Below, one piece after another: positions 1 through 9,383 of a DNA stretch of 64,000 nt. A program made the position numbers and the translations under genes. A model generated the notes under the pieces. It searched no databases, was not told where the DNA came from, and was given only the letters and a program-made list of their open reading frames with translations. Numbering within the stretch: the first letter of the stretch is position 1; each line of letters begins with the position of its first letter. The DNA is from Belliella aquatica (GTDB lineage Bacteria; Bacteroidota; Bacteroidia; Cytophagales; Cyclobacteriaceae): positions 62,001 to 126,000 of the forward strand of contig NZ_BMFD01000008.1 of assembly GCF_014637795.1 (NCBI RefSeq), written 5' to 3'.

Positions 1-1024
1 ATACATCACCAAAACCAGACTGACCAGCTTCCAAGCCAATTGTACCAGGAATTACAGAGCCATCTACCTGTCCACAGATTCCTGGAATCAATTTATCTCC
101 AAGCTTTTCTTTATTGGTAACCATGATATCACAAGTTGATGTTCCCATCACCTTGATCAAGGTGTTTTCTGTAATCTCTCCTCCTACTGCTCCCGCATGT
201 GCATCAAATGTACCGACAGAAATTACTGTTTCTTCAGAAAGTCCAAGCTTATCCGCCCATTCTTTACTCAGATTACCAGCAGCTTCATCTGAAGTGTAAG
301 TTTCAGTGTAAAGCCTGTCCTTCAAATCAGCTAAATACGGATCAAATTTGCCAAGAAATTCTTTTGGTGGCAATCCGCCCCAGCTTTCATGCCATAGCGC
401 TTTGTGTCCTGCTGCACATCTGCTGCGCTTCAATGCCAAGGGATCTTCGCTTCCAATCAACTGAGCAGTGATAAAATCACAATGCTCCATCCATGAAAAG
501 GCTGCATTTTTTACCGCTTCATCTTCTCTTACAACATGGAGAATTTTGGCCCAAAACCATTCGGAAGAATAAATCCCTCCTTCGTATTTTGTGAAATCTT
601 CACCTCCCCTTGTGCGGGCAATATGATTGATTTCATCTGCCTCTTTGATGGCAGTGTGATCTTTCCAAAGCACCATCATGGCATTTGGATTTTCAGCAAA
701 TTCAGGCGTTAAAGCCAAAGACTGCCCTTTATTATCTACAGGTAAGGGTGAAGAGCCAGTTGTATCCACACAGATGGCTTTTACTTGGTTTTTGTCAATT
801 CCCGACTTTGATAAAACTCCTTTGATCGTCTGCTCTAATCCTTCCAAATGATCTAAAGGATGTTGCCTAAATCTATTGGATACAGGATCACAATATTTTC
901 CTTCTTTCCATCTCGGATACCAATAGACATGGCTTGCAAGGCAATTCCCATCTGCTGTATTTACCAAAACAGCTCTTACGGAATCAGAACCATAGTCAAG
1001 ACCAATTACATATTTATCATTCAT
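1..1024 (-). CDS. araB: L-ribulokinase, 3' end cut by window edge
   Basis: FGGY-family sugar kinase that phosphorylates L-ribulose to L-ribulose 5-phosphate in the cytoplasm. About 341 codons are visible of a family length near 560, so the C-terminal part lies outside the window. The N-terminus MNDKYVIGLDYGSDSVRAV is the ATPase phosphate-loop region, VDTTGSSPLPVD is the FGGY motif near residue 85, and GTSTCDIMV near residue 300 is typical of ribulokinases. The ATG is preceded by AGGTGA four bases upstream, an unusually good ribosome site for this phylum. It follows a GH51 gene by 12 bp, so it is probably the end of the arabinan operon. The next gene, perhaps araD, is not visible. Confidence 0.93.
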   Translation of the reverse strand, partial: MNDKYVIGLDYGSDSVRAVLVNTADGNCLASHVYWYPRWKEGKYCDPVSNRFRQHPLDHLEGLEQTIKGVLSKSGIDKNQVKAICVDTTGSSPLPVDNKGQSLALTPEFAENPNAMMVLWKDHTAIKEADEINHIARTRGGEDFTKYEGGIYSSEWFWAKILHVVREDEAVKNAAFSWMEHCDFITAQLIGSEDPLALKRSRCAAGHKALWHESWGGLPPKEFLGKFDPYLADLKDRLYTETYTSDEAAGNLSKEWADKLGLSEETVISVGTFDAHAGAVGGEITENTLIKVMGTSTCDIMVTNKEKLGDKLIPGICGQVDGSVIPGTIGLEAGQSGFGDV

Positions 1025-1036
1025 ATTTTCACCTGT

Positions 1037-2584
1037 TTACTTTACTCTTACCATCAAAACTGCATTGGCTGGTACAGAAATTTTAAGATTTTCCTTGTTC
1101 AGTTTGAAATCTTTGAAAGCAGCTTTTTTCACCACTTCTTTATTTTCAAAAGTATTATGTGAATTGATCGCAGGGGCTGTGATGTATTCAGCAGTCACCG
1201 TTTTGGCATCAATTCCTCTCAAGACCACATCCAAGTCGATTTTCTTATCCGGATTGATATTAGCAATACTGATATTCACAGTTCCGTCAGCAGATTTAGA
1301 AGTAGAAATATTCAATGCTTCCATTTTTTCCTTACCGAAACTCACTTCTTCAGACTTCAAATCGTGAGAAATCAAAGTCGCATCTTTGTGAGGCTTATAA
1401 AGATCAAAAACGTGATAGGTTGGTGTCAAAATCATGTCCGTTTCATTGGTCAAAATCACCGCTTGCAAAACATTGACAGTTTGCGCAAGATTGGCCATAT
1501 GAACACGGTCTGCATTTTTATTGAAAATGTTTAGAGAAATTGCAGCAACATGGGCATCACGCATGGTGTTTTGTTGGTAAAGGAATCCTGGATTTGTTCC
1601 CGGCTCTACTTCAAACCAAGTTCCCCATTCGTCGATGATCATTCCAATTCTTTTCTCAGGATCATATTTGTCCATGATCGTACCATGACGTTTGATCAAA
1701 TCATCGATAAATGCAGCTTTTCTTAGCGTCTCCAAATAAGTTTCTTTGTCAAAATCTGTCGCTGACTTTTTGTTTTCCCAAGATCCAGCAATGGTATAGT
1801 AATGTAAAGAAAGTCCATCCATCATCCACAAAGGAATGTTTTTCATCAAGACTTCAGTCCAATTGTAATCCCAGTTATTCGCTCCACCAGCAATTTTATA
1901 GAGCTTATTCCCTCCATAATTTCTAGCGTAGGTTGCATATCTTCTATACTCGTTGGCATAATACTCAGGAGTCATATTTCCTCCACAGCCCCAACTTTCA
2001 TTTCCAACACCCCAATATTTGATGCCCCAAGGTTCGTCTTGACCATTTCTTTTTCTCAATTCAGCCATTGGACTTACTCCATCAAAATTGATATATTCAA
2101 TCCATTTGGACATTTCCTCAACGGAACCACTACCCACATTTCCTGTGATGTAAGGCTCTGTGCCAATTTTCTTCGCAAAATTCATAAACTCATGCGTACC
2201 GAAAGAATTGTCTTCCGTAACACCTCCCCAATGGGTATTAACCATTTTCGGTCTATCTGCAGGATTGCCGATTCCATCTGTCCAGTGATATTCATCTGCA
2301 AAACAACCTCCCGGCCATCTCAAATTTGGGATTTCCAAGTTGATCAATGCTTGCATTACATCTTTTCGGTATCCATCTTCATTTGGAATATCAGAGTCAG
2401 GACCTACCCAGATACCTCCGTAAATACTTCTTCCTAGGTGCTCTGCAAAATGACCGTAGATATGCTTGTTGATCTTAATATCACCTTGATCCGCATTTAC
2501 GATCAAACGATTTTGGGCTAGGGAAAAGAAAGAAACCAACATCGCTGTTAGTAGCATGATCCCTTTTAAGCTTTTTGTTTTCAT
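1037..2584 (-). CDS. GH51 alpha-L-arabinofuranosidase (copy 1)
   Basis: Exo-acting retaining glycosidase that releases alpha-L-arabinofuranosyl residues from arabinan or arabinoxylan fragments. A signal peptide (about residues 1-24, ending SLAQ) predicts export to the periplasm. The acid/base Glu is in WGVGNESWG (about E196) and the nucleophile Glu in [10 protein letters not shown] (about E319); the (beta/alpha)8 barrel is followed by a C-terminal beta-sandwich that starts near residue 400. The 515-residue length is normal. It lies 18 bp after the GH127 gene and 12 bp before araB. A second GH51 in the same operon is clearly diverged, so the two probably differ in linkage or chain-length preference; that is inference. 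Confidence 0.94.
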   Translation of the reverse strand: MKTKSLKGIMLLTAMLVSFFSLAQNRLIVNADQGDIKINKHIYGHFAEHLGRSIYGGIWVGPDSDIPNEDGYRKDVMQALINLEIPNLRWPGGCFADEYHWTDGIGNPADRPKMVNTHWGGVTEDNSFGTHEFMNFAKKIGTEPYITGNVGSGSVEEMSKWIEYINFDGVSPMAELRKRNGQDEPWGIKYWGVGNESWGCGGNMTPEYYANEYRRYATYARNYGGNKLYKIAGGANNWDYNWTEVLMKNIPLWMMDGLSLHYYTIAGSWENKKSATDFDKETYLETLRKAAFIDDLIKRHGTIMDKYDPEKRIGMIIDEWGTWFEVEPGTNPGFLYQQNTMRDAHVAAISLNIFNKNADRVHMANLAQTVNVLQAVILTNETDMILTPTYHVFDLYKPHKDATLISHDLKSEEVSFGKEKMEALNISTSKSADGTVNISIANINPDKKIDLDVVLRGIDAKTVTAEYITAPAINSHNTFENKEVVKKAAFKDFKLNKENLKISVPANAVLMVRVK

Positions 2585-2602
2585 AAGTTTATATTTATAG
2601 GT

Positions 2603-4966
2603 TTATTTTTTTTGATCTGCTTTCAATAATCTCACAAAGTGGATTTTCTCTGTTTCTCGACCATCGATACTGACGAATTTCACTTCTATTTCTTCTGATT
2701 GGAAAAGGGAAATGTCATACTCCCTGTCTACTATTTTCTTTGATTCTTCAGAGTCAAAATGTTCCTCGGCTAATACTTCACCATTGATCAGAATTTTGAA
2801 AGGATTGCCATTTTTGATGGGTAAATAAGAAATCCTCAAAGTCTTTGCTTCCAAGGCTGGATTTTTAAGGTCATATTGAAAAGCAGTTGTAGTGCTTCTC
2901 CAAAAAAGTCCATTATCTTGTCCAGATTGACTGCTGACAGCTTTAAAATTATGCTCAGATTCTGGCTGCTGCTCTCCAGGTGCGACTTGGTCGATGGTAA
3001 TGGATTCCAATTTCAGCATCAATTCATCCTTCCCGCTCCATTGTTTTCTAAAATCATCAACTTCATCTGCCTTTAAAACCGGCCAATAAACCTGATAGCG
3101 GCTTTCATGAATATTGAAAAATGGAACGAGACTTACAGATTCATTTTGATTATAAAATTGATTTTCGGCTAAATAGAAATTGAAATTATCATTGCTTTTC
3201 GCGGGTAAGATTTTCTCTTCTGTTTGCTTGAGAATTCCAGTTTGAAAAATCGGGACCATTTTGCCTGAAGCAACATGCCCCATTCTACTATTATCCGCAA
3301 AAATCCCCTTAAGATCTTCCTTTCCAGTCTCGGCCGCCAATACAATCGGTCCATGAACAAACGATGCCCATGGAGAACCATCAGCCAAATATTCTACCTG
3401 AGTAGACATCGGCAAGGTGACAGAAACTTGGTCTTTTGATTTCCACTTTCTGTCAATCTCAACATAGCCATCTTTCGACAGGCTTATAGGAAAAGATTTC
3501 CCATTCACCTTAACCTCCATTGCTCCTCCTTTAACCCAATCTGGATATCTGATTTTTAGCTTAAACCCCTTTTTGCCTTTATGGTCAAATTGAAGCGTTG
3601 TGCTTTCTGAAAAAGGAAAATCTGTTTTCTGAGTGAGTTTGATGCCTTTTTCTTCCCAACTCAATTCCGAAGCGATAAAGAGATTTACAAAAAGTTCATC
3701 TTCTTTATGGGCATATATAACCTGACCATATTTGGCGTGATTCTCTAAACCCGATCCTACGCAACACCAAAAATTCTCGTGGGGCTGTGAATAAACGCGA
3801 TAATGCTGTGGACGCATGGGCGTGAAATAGACAAATCCACCTTTTGTCGGATGCTGAGATGAAAGGATATGATTGTATAGCGCTCTTTCGTAATAGTCGA
3901 TGTATTTTCTATCCGGGCTACTTTCAAAAAGCTTCTCAGATAAACGCATCATATTGTAAGTATTGCAAGTCTCAGGGCCTTGATCAGAAGAAAGCATTGG
4001 CGAAAAATCATCTTTTGGATGAAAATGCTCTCTCACACTATTCCCACCGATGGAAACTGATCTTTGATTGGTGACATTTTCCCAAAAATAGGTGGCGGAG
4101 TTATTCCATTTTGCTTCATCTGAAAGTTGAGCGATACGCTGAAAACCAATCACTTTAGGAATTTGGGTGTTGGCATGCATTCCTGTAAGTTTATCTTGGC
4201 GATTTGTAAGGGGATCCAAGATCAAATTATGAGACATTTTTTTTGCAAGCGTTAGGTATTTTGGATCTCCAGTGATTTCTGCCACATCAGCAAAAACTTC
4301 ATTCAACCCTCCATGCTCGCTGATTAGTATTTCTTGAAATTGTGCTTCTGAAAATTCTTCGGTCAAGTCATAAAACCAATCTGAAAGCTCGATCAACATT
4401 GGTTTTGCATCAGCTATTCCTGCAATCAAATAAGCATCTTTTAGCCCTGCGTAGATTTTGTGAATATTGTAAAGCGGTACCCATCTGTCATTGAGAGAAA
4501 AACTACCTGCTTTGATATTTCCAGTTCTGATTTCTTCCCAGATTTTTTGTCCGTTAGGAATACCACCGATATAGCCATTTGCATTTTTATTCTGAGCTAA
4601 CTTCAGTTGCTCAATCATATAATCCAATCGGCTTTTGATTTCAATATCTCCAGTAGATGCGTACATCATGGCTAAGGCAGAAAGATAATGACCACCTATG
4701 TGGCCATCTAATCCTGTATTTTCCCAATTTCCGTAATTCTCAGCAGTCCATTCTATTCCAGCATCTTTCATGTATGGAGCCAAAAGTCTGTCAACATCCA
4801 TCTCAAGAATATATTTTTTATCCACTTCTTGAGCATTTTTGAATGGACTATCCAACAATTTTACCTGATCCAATTTAAAATATTGAACACGGTTAGATTG
4901 TGCATACGAAGCTGAACTTAATGCAAGAATGAAAGCAAAACAAATAACTTTAAGAGTGCTGGGCAT
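2603..4966 (-). CDS. GH127 beta-L-arabinofuranosidase family protein
   Basis: Member of the former DUF1680 family, whose characterised type is Bifidobacterium HypBA1, a retaining cysteine glycosidase acting on beta-L-arabinofuranosides. The zinc/nucleophile set is intact: GPETCN gives E332 and C334, and FWCCVGSG gives C401 and C402. The start was placed at the internal ATG (MPSTLKVICF), which yields a clean signal peptide ending SYAQ and leaves a 7-bp gap after the upstream GH43. The longer frame would overlap that gene by 35 bp and put 14 charged residues before the signal. The product has 787 residues. An (alpha/alpha)6 catalytic domain is followed by beta domains. Substrate is inferred from family and context. 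Confidence 0.92.
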   Translation of the reverse strand: MPSTLKVICFAFILALSSASYAQSNRVQYFKLDQVKLLDSPFKNAQEVDKKYILEMDVDRLLAPYMKDAGIEWTAENYGNWENTGLDGHIGGHYLSALAMMYASTGDIEIKSRLDYMIEQLKLAQNKNANGYIGGIPNGQKIWEEIRTGNIKAGSFSLNDRWVPLYNIHKIYAGLKDAYLIAGIADAKPMLIELSDWFYDLTEEFSEAQFQEILISEHGGLNEVFADVAEITGDPKYLTLAKKMSHNLILDPLTNRQDKLTGMHANTQIPKVIGFQRIAQLSDEAKWNNSATYFWENVTNQRSVSIGGNSVREHFHPKDDFSPMLSSDQGPETCNTYNMMRLSEKLFESSPDRKYIDYYERALYNHILSSQHPTKGGFVYFTPMRPQHYRVYSQPHENFWCCVGSGLENHAKYGQVIYAHKEDELFVNLFIASELSWEEKGIKLTQKTDFPFSESTTLQFDHKGKKGFKLKIRYPDWVKGGAMEVKVNGKSFPISLSKDGYVEIDRKWKSKDQVSVTLPMSTQVEYLADGSPWASFVHGPIVLAAETGKEDLKGIFADNSRMGHVASGKMVPIFQTGILKQTEEKILPAKSNDNFNFYLAENQFYNQNESVSLVPFFNIHESRYQVYWPVLKADEVDDFRKQWSGKDELMLKLESITIDQVAPGEQQPESEHNFKAVSSQSGQDNGLFWRSTTTAFQYDLKNPALEAKTLRISYLPIKNGNPFKILINGEVLAEEHFDSEESKKIVDREYDISLFQSEEIEVKFVSIDGRETEKIHFVRLLKADQKK

Positions 4967-4973
4967 GTAATTT

Positions 4974-6476
4974 TTATTTCTTTTTGGCCCAAATGGCCGT
5001 TCCTTCATTATTCAAACCGGTGTAAATAATTGTTTCCTTCTTTTTCTCCCAGTCATATTCATTGTCAACATAAACTTTGTCCACAAATGCACCATTTCCA
5101 TAATTTAGCGTAAGCCAAGGCTTTTCATAAGTCCAGACATTTTCTTCATTATCACCAATAGTTCCGTCAGCATTAAGAGTTAAATCGGCTGAAACTTGAA
5201 GATCTGGTAAGAATTGCTCTTCCGCATAACCTGGTACTATTCTATAACCAAGAATGATTTGCTCCCATGTTCCTACGAGTTCATCTCTTTGAATATCTTT
5301 GGTAGGAAGATTAGCGAAGCGTTGAGGCGAAGCCACTGGCCAACCGTCTTCTGTCCAATATAATTTTCTAACATGTTTGATCATGTAAAACCTATCGGCA
5401 ACTGGTCTTCCCTGATGCGCAATGTAAAACTGATCTCCTTCTCTAAAGACCGCATTGTGAGCTACACCCTGCCAACCTGCATGATCTTGAAATTTGTAAG
5501 GAGCTACGATCATGGGAACATTATCTTGTTCACCATTCATGTCTACCCCATTGAAATCTAAAAATGGACCTGTCGGACTTGTAGATCTACCAACGCGGAT
5601 ATTGTACTTTGATTCCAACCAATCGTAGGATAAAAACATGTAGTAGAAACCTGTGGCCTCATTGTAAATCACTTCTGGCGCTTCAATATTTCCATTGATC
5701 CTACTTCCTGTAAAACCTCTTTGAACTACTCTAAAGCCCTTATCATTATTCGTCTTAGCCAAACCAGTTTCAGAATTTAATTCCATCACATAAAGTCCGT
5801 CAAAAGCAGATCCATAATACATCCAATGTTTGCCATCTTTATCTATAATCACAGCAGGATCAATGGCATTTGTCATAGGAATATTGGTATTAGATGTTAC
5901 TGCCAAACCTTTTTCTTCCCATGGCCCATCTATATTATTAGAAGTTAAAAGACCAATTGCGCTGAGCTTAAATATTTGAGAAGATTGAGAGTAATAAAGT
6001 CTGAATTCATCCCCAACTTTGATGATGTAAGGAGCCCAAACATTATCAAAAGGTTCTCCCCCATTTTGTCTAATATAATTGACAGCTTGTGTAGGCCTTC
6101 CATTAAATGCCCAACCTCTGAACTCCCAAGCTACTAAATCTCGGGATCTTCTGACCTGAATCCCTACTCTAGACAAAGACTGTCCATACGCCACATCAGT
6201 TCCAAAACTGTAATACCATTCTCCTTCTTTAATCACAGATGGGTCATGTGAATTGTAGGGTCCCCATTGACTTGCAAACTGAAAAGACGCAATCTGCCCA
6301 TAGAAATCCTGAATTTGTGAAAGCGGTACAGGGATACCCTGCACAGGAGGGTTTGAGTTTGAAGGTGGTGGATTTGTGACTGTAGGTTCATCTTCCATGC
6401 CATTATCACAGGAGAAAAAAACTCCTGAAAAGATTATAGCTATCAGTATAAAAGTAAATGGTGACTTGAATTTCAT
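4974..6476 (-). CDS. GH43 arabinan-active lipoprotein
   Basis: Five-bladed beta-propeller glycosidase of the inverting GH43 family, most like endo-1,5-alpha-L-arabinanases with a C-terminal beta-barrel. The three catalytic acids are visible: HDPSV (D78, base), AIDPAV (D206, pKa modulator) and IEAPEV (E265, acid). The lipobox GVFFSC places a lipidated Cys at residue 23. The acidic residues that follow (CDNGMEDE) resemble the Bacteroidota surface-export signal, so it may act outside the cell and cut polymer before SusCD uptake. The ATG giving MKFKSPFT is chosen; a TTG two codons earlier is less likely. It sits 21 bp after the second GH51. Confidence 0.9.
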   Translation of the reverse strand: MKFKSPFTFILIAIIFSGVFFSCDNGMEDEPTVTNPPPSNSNPPVQGIPVPLSQIQDFYGQIASFQFASQWGPYNSHDPSVIKEGEWYYSFGTDVAYGQSLSRVGIQVRRSRDLVAWEFRGWAFNGRPTQAVNYIRQNGGEPFDNVWAPYIIKVGDEFRLYYSQSSQIFKLSAIGLLTSNNIDGPWEEKGLAVTSNTNIPMTNAIDPAVIIDKDGKHWMYYGSAFDGLYVMELNSETGLAKTNNDKGFRVVQRGFTGSRINGNIEAPEVIYNEATGFYYMFLSYDWLESKYNIRVGRSTSPTGPFLDFNGVDMNGEQDNVPMIVAPYKFQDHAGWQGVAHNAVFREGDQFYIAHQGRPVADRFYMIKHVRKLYWTEDGWPVASPQRFANLPTKDIQRDELVGTWEQIILGYRIVPGYAEEQFLPDLQVSADLTLNADGTIGDNEENVWTYEKPWLTLNYGNGAFVDKVYVDNEYDWEKKKETIIYTGLNNEGTAIWAKKK

Positions 6477-6497
6477 AATCAATTAATTTTGCGTTCG

Positions 6498-8090
6498 TTA
6501 TTGCTTGATCTTTGCTTTGATCATCGTAAATGAATGCGCTGGGAATGCATAAGTAACTTTTTCTCCTTTACCTTTCAATGTTTTAGTTTTTGTATCCACG
6601 TTTGTTTTGCCAAAATCATTCATTGCTTTAATATCCGGTCCATTGACTTCAAAAACTTCAAAGTCACCAGTAAACTCACCTTCGATTGCCAAAATATCTG
6701 TTGTAATAGCTTTGTCTTTGTGTCTGTTGACTACATTGATGATCAATTCATCTCCCAAGACTGTCGCTGACACATCTAGAAAAGGAACATCTTTCAAATC
6801 TGCTCTTTGCTCTCCAAGACCCAAGGCAAAACTTCCAGTATCATATTTTTCAGAATCCACAAAAACATCCAAAGATGTACCATGTGCATGTTGTGCAAAA
6901 AGTGCCAAAGGATGATAGATAGTTTGTAAGAAAAGGCCATTTTCATTGGTGAAAATCGGTGCAATTACATTTACTAGTTGTGCCATATTTGCGATTTTTA
7001 CCACATCAGCATTTCTGATAAATGCATTTAGAAATGAAGAAATTACCAAAGCATCTTCCAAATTGTAGCGTTCTTCCAAAGCAATATCTCCAGACATGGT
7101 CTCAGAAGATCTCCATCTGTACCAAATGTTGTATTCATCCCAAGCAATGTAAATCGGATCACGATCACCTCTATCTGCTCTTGACATCGCTTCGTCAATT
7201 ATGCCAGAAACCAGTTTAGTTCTCTCTTCCAAAACCAAAGGAGAAGCTACAAATGCATAATAATTGTCATCGACATTCCCTACATACATGTGAAGTGCAA
7301 GGTAATCGACCACGTTTTTCAATTCATCAATGACTGTTTTATTCCATGCCATTGGATTTGATCCAGGGTAGAAATTAGAAGAACCTGCTGCCACCAACTT
7401 GATCGATGGATCAGTTAGCTTCATCAATTTCCCAGCTTCCCTTGCTTTTTTGGCGTAATCTTCAGCATTCAGATGCCCCATTTGCCAAGGTCCATCCATT
7501 TCATTACCCAAACCCCAATAAGTAATCTTATGTGGTTTTTCGTATCCGTGTTTTTTTCTTAATTCAGCATAATATGGGCCTGATTCTACATTGGTATATT
7601 CTACCCAATGCTGTGCTTCTTGGATCGTACCTGTTCCTAAGTTCACTGCGAAATAAGGTTCGGTATCCATTAATTTGGCGTAATCCATAAATTCGTTGGT
7701 ACCAAATTGATTAGATTCTAATCTATTCCATGCCAATTCCAATCGAGCAGGTCTATCTTCTTTTGGTCCAACACCATCAAGCCAGTTGTAATTCGAAACA
7801 AAATTACCTCCAGGGTAACGCGTCAAGGTAACATTCAAACCTTGCACTGCTTCAAGGACATCTAATCTAAATCCATTTTCATCTGAAAGGGGATTGCCTA
7901 GATCATAAATCCCTCCATAAACACATCTTCCTAGGTGCTCAACGAAGTTCCCGTATATTTTTTTATCAACTTCACCAATCTTCCGATCCAAATCAATTTT
8001 AATCCTTGCGTTTTGGGCAAACACTTCGCCAGAGAATCCAAGTAAGGTTCCTGAAATAGCTAGTGCTGTTGTTATCTTTTTAATATTCAT
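6498..8090 (-). CDS. GH51 alpha-L-arabinofuranosidase (copy 2)
   Basis: Exported retaining arabinofuranosidase of 530 residues. The signal peptide runs to about residue 26 (SGEVFAQ). The acid/base Glu is E197 in YWGLGNEMDG and the nucleophile is E319 in IAWDEYNIW. Its barrel is recognisably related to copy 1 in the locus but has different loops around both catalytic motifs and a longer insert (about residues 270-315). That argues for an old duplication or separate origin rather than a recent tandem copy. It is 25 bp downstream of the GH43 arabinanase and in the same probable transcript. Confidence 0.94.
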   Translation of the reverse strand: MNIKKITTALAISGTLLGFSGEVFAQNARIKIDLDRKIGEVDKKIYGNFVEHLGRCVYGGIYDLGNPLSDENGFRLDVLEAVQGLNVTLTRYPGGNFVSNYNWLDGVGPKEDRPARLELAWNRLESNQFGTNEFMDYAKLMDTEPYFAVNLGTGTIQEAQHWVEYTNVESGPYYAELRKKHGYEKPHKITYWGLGNEMDGPWQMGHLNAEDYAKKAREAGKLMKLTDPSIKLVAAGSSNFYPGSNPMAWNKTVIDELKNVVDYLALHMYVGNVDDNYYAFVASPLVLEERTKLVSGIIDEAMSRADRGDRDPIYIAWDEYNIWYRWRSSETMSGDIALEERYNLEDALVISSFLNAFIRNADVVKIANMAQLVNVIAPIFTNENGLFLQTIYHPLALFAQHAHGTSLDVFVDSEKYDTGSFALGLGEQRADLKDVPFLDVSATVLGDELIINVVNRHKDKAITTDILAIEGEFTGDFEVFEVNGPDIKAMNDFGKTNVDTKTKTLKGKGEKVTYAFPAHSFTMIKAKIKQ

Positions 8091-8115
8091 ATCTAGGGTT
8101 TATTTATTTCTTGTT

Positions 8116-9108
8116 TTATTTTTCTAAAGTGACAATCGGCCAACCTTCATTATCCCAATCCATTTCGCGAATCAATAATTTTGATCTGCCATTGTCTTTG
8201 GCATCATAACCGTGGAAAATCAAATAATCTGTTCCATCAAAAGTATAAGCGGAATTATGACCTACACCATGCCAATTTTCATTTCCTTCCAATACCAAAG
8301 TCCCTCCACCTTCAAACATACTTTTTCCATCACGATCAAGGTATGGCCCTGTTACATCTTTGGACCTTCCGACGACCATTTTGTAAGTACTATTCACCCC
8401 TCTGCAGCAATAGTCAAAAGAAACAAATAGATAATACCAGTCATCTTTTTTAAAAATAAATGGTGCTTCCACAGCGCCATCTCCTGGATTGCGATCGTCT
8501 AGTTCAAAAGTTCTTGCTCTTCTGGAAATCGTGTACCAATCATCTGGACCATTCTGAACTGTTTTTAAATCATCCGCCAATCTGACCAATTTCATTCCAT
8601 TCCAAAAAGAGCCATAGCTGAACCATGGTGTTCCTTCATCATCAAAAACTAAATTCGGGTCAATGGCATTCCAAAGGTCCCTTCCTGGAACTGATTGCAC
8701 GACTATTCCCTGATCTTCCCATTTATAATCTGGAGAATCAGGATTTAATGTTTTGTTTTTTACCAAACCAATTGCAGAGGTGTTTTTCGCAAAAGATGAT
8801 ACGGAATAATACATATAGTATTCTCCTTTATGATATGTGATGTCAGGTGCCCAAATGTGGTTTTTGAAATCAGCGGCTACACTGTTCGCCCAAGTAGGTG
8901 GATCGGTAAAAACAGCCTTTTCTCTTTTCCATTGCACCATGTCTGGTGAAGACCAAAATGCAATGCCTGGTCCTGTACAAAATAAATAGTAAGTGTCGCC
9001 TTCCTTGATCATGACAGGATCATGTACAGGTATGTCGGTTCTATATTCTTGAGACCAAGTAGTAAGGGAGATTAAAAAAGCCAAGAATGTCAATAGTATA
9101 TTTTTCAT
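8116..9108 (-). CDS. GH43 endo-arabinanase
   Basis: Compact 330-residue single-domain GH43 enzyme predicted to hydrolyse alpha-1,5-arabinan. The signal peptide ends near TTWSQ (residue 20). Catalytic acids are D30 in VHDPV, D150 in NAIDPNL and E214 in AVEAPF. FDYCCRG matches the arabinanase-type GH43 active-site floor. It is the first enzyme gene after SusD, separated from it by 275 bp with two large inverted repeats, and begins a tight run of five hydrolase genes. Without a lipobox it is probably periplasmic, acting on oligosaccharides already imported, while the lipoprotein GH43 works at the surface. Confidence 0.93.
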   Translation of the reverse strand: MKNILLTFLAFLISLTTWSQEYRTDIPVHDPVMIKEGDTYYLFCTGPGIAFWSSPDMVQWKREKAVFTDPPTWANSVAADFKNHIWAPDITYHKGEYYMYYSVSSFAKNTSAIGLVKNKTLNPDSPDYKWEDQGIVVQSVPGRDLWNAIDPNLVFDDEGTPWFSYGSFWNGMKLVRLADDLKTVQNGPDDWYTISRRARTFELDDRNPGDGAVEAPFIFKKDDWYYLFVSFDYCCRGVNSTYKMVVGRSKDVTGPYLDRDGKSMFEGGGTLVLEGNENWHGVGHNSAYTFDGTDYLIFHGYDAKDNGRSKLLIREMDWDNEGWPIVTLEK

Positions 9109-9229
9109 TTTGGGTCATGTTTAGGGATGAATCATCTCGATAAAAGCTGAGATTCCTTTGCAGAGTAGTCAGATAATTCTTTATTAGTGAAAGTGCTTTT
9201 CCGGAATTATTCAATCGGCAATTTTAGAA

Positions 9230-9289
9230 AAATGAAAAGGTAAGAAAGTCTCTATGTTTGATATAGAAAACCCACTTTCCTTTTCATTT
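9230..9289 (-). repeat. long intergenic inverted repeat, susD to GH43
   Basis: AAATGAAAAGG (9230-9240) pairs perfectly with CCTTTTCATTT (9279-9289). AAAGT (9245-9249) pairs with ACTTT (9274-9278) after a four-base bulge, and an inner TCTAT/ATAGA (9251-9255 with 9263-9267) can extend the fold. On the minus strand it lies in the leader of the GH43 gene. It could be an mRNA stabiliser or processing element, or part of an attenuator. No run of T follows on the transcribed strand. Confidence 0.6.
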
Positions 9290-9327
9290 GACAATAGGTT
9301 TAAGATTTTATAATAGATGAATTTGAT

Positions 9328-9365
9328 AAAGGCAGGTTCGAGGTGAAATCCAAGAACCCGCTTTT
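9328..9365 (-). terminator. terminator-like hairpin after susD
   Basis: The stem is GCAGGTTC with GAACCCGC (one G-U wobble), extended by AAAG/TTTT at the base, with a 14-base loop. On the minus strand it comes 18 bases after the SusD stop and is followed by TTTATC. The U tract is weak, so partial termination that lowers enzyme expression relative to SusCD is the likely role. Confidence 0.5.
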
Positions 9366-9383
9366 ATAAAACTACTTACCCTA

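Noticed and set aside
4967-5008. Longer GH127 start with 14 extra residues
   Set aside because: It would overlap the upstream GH43 gene and place charged residues ahead of a normal signal peptide.
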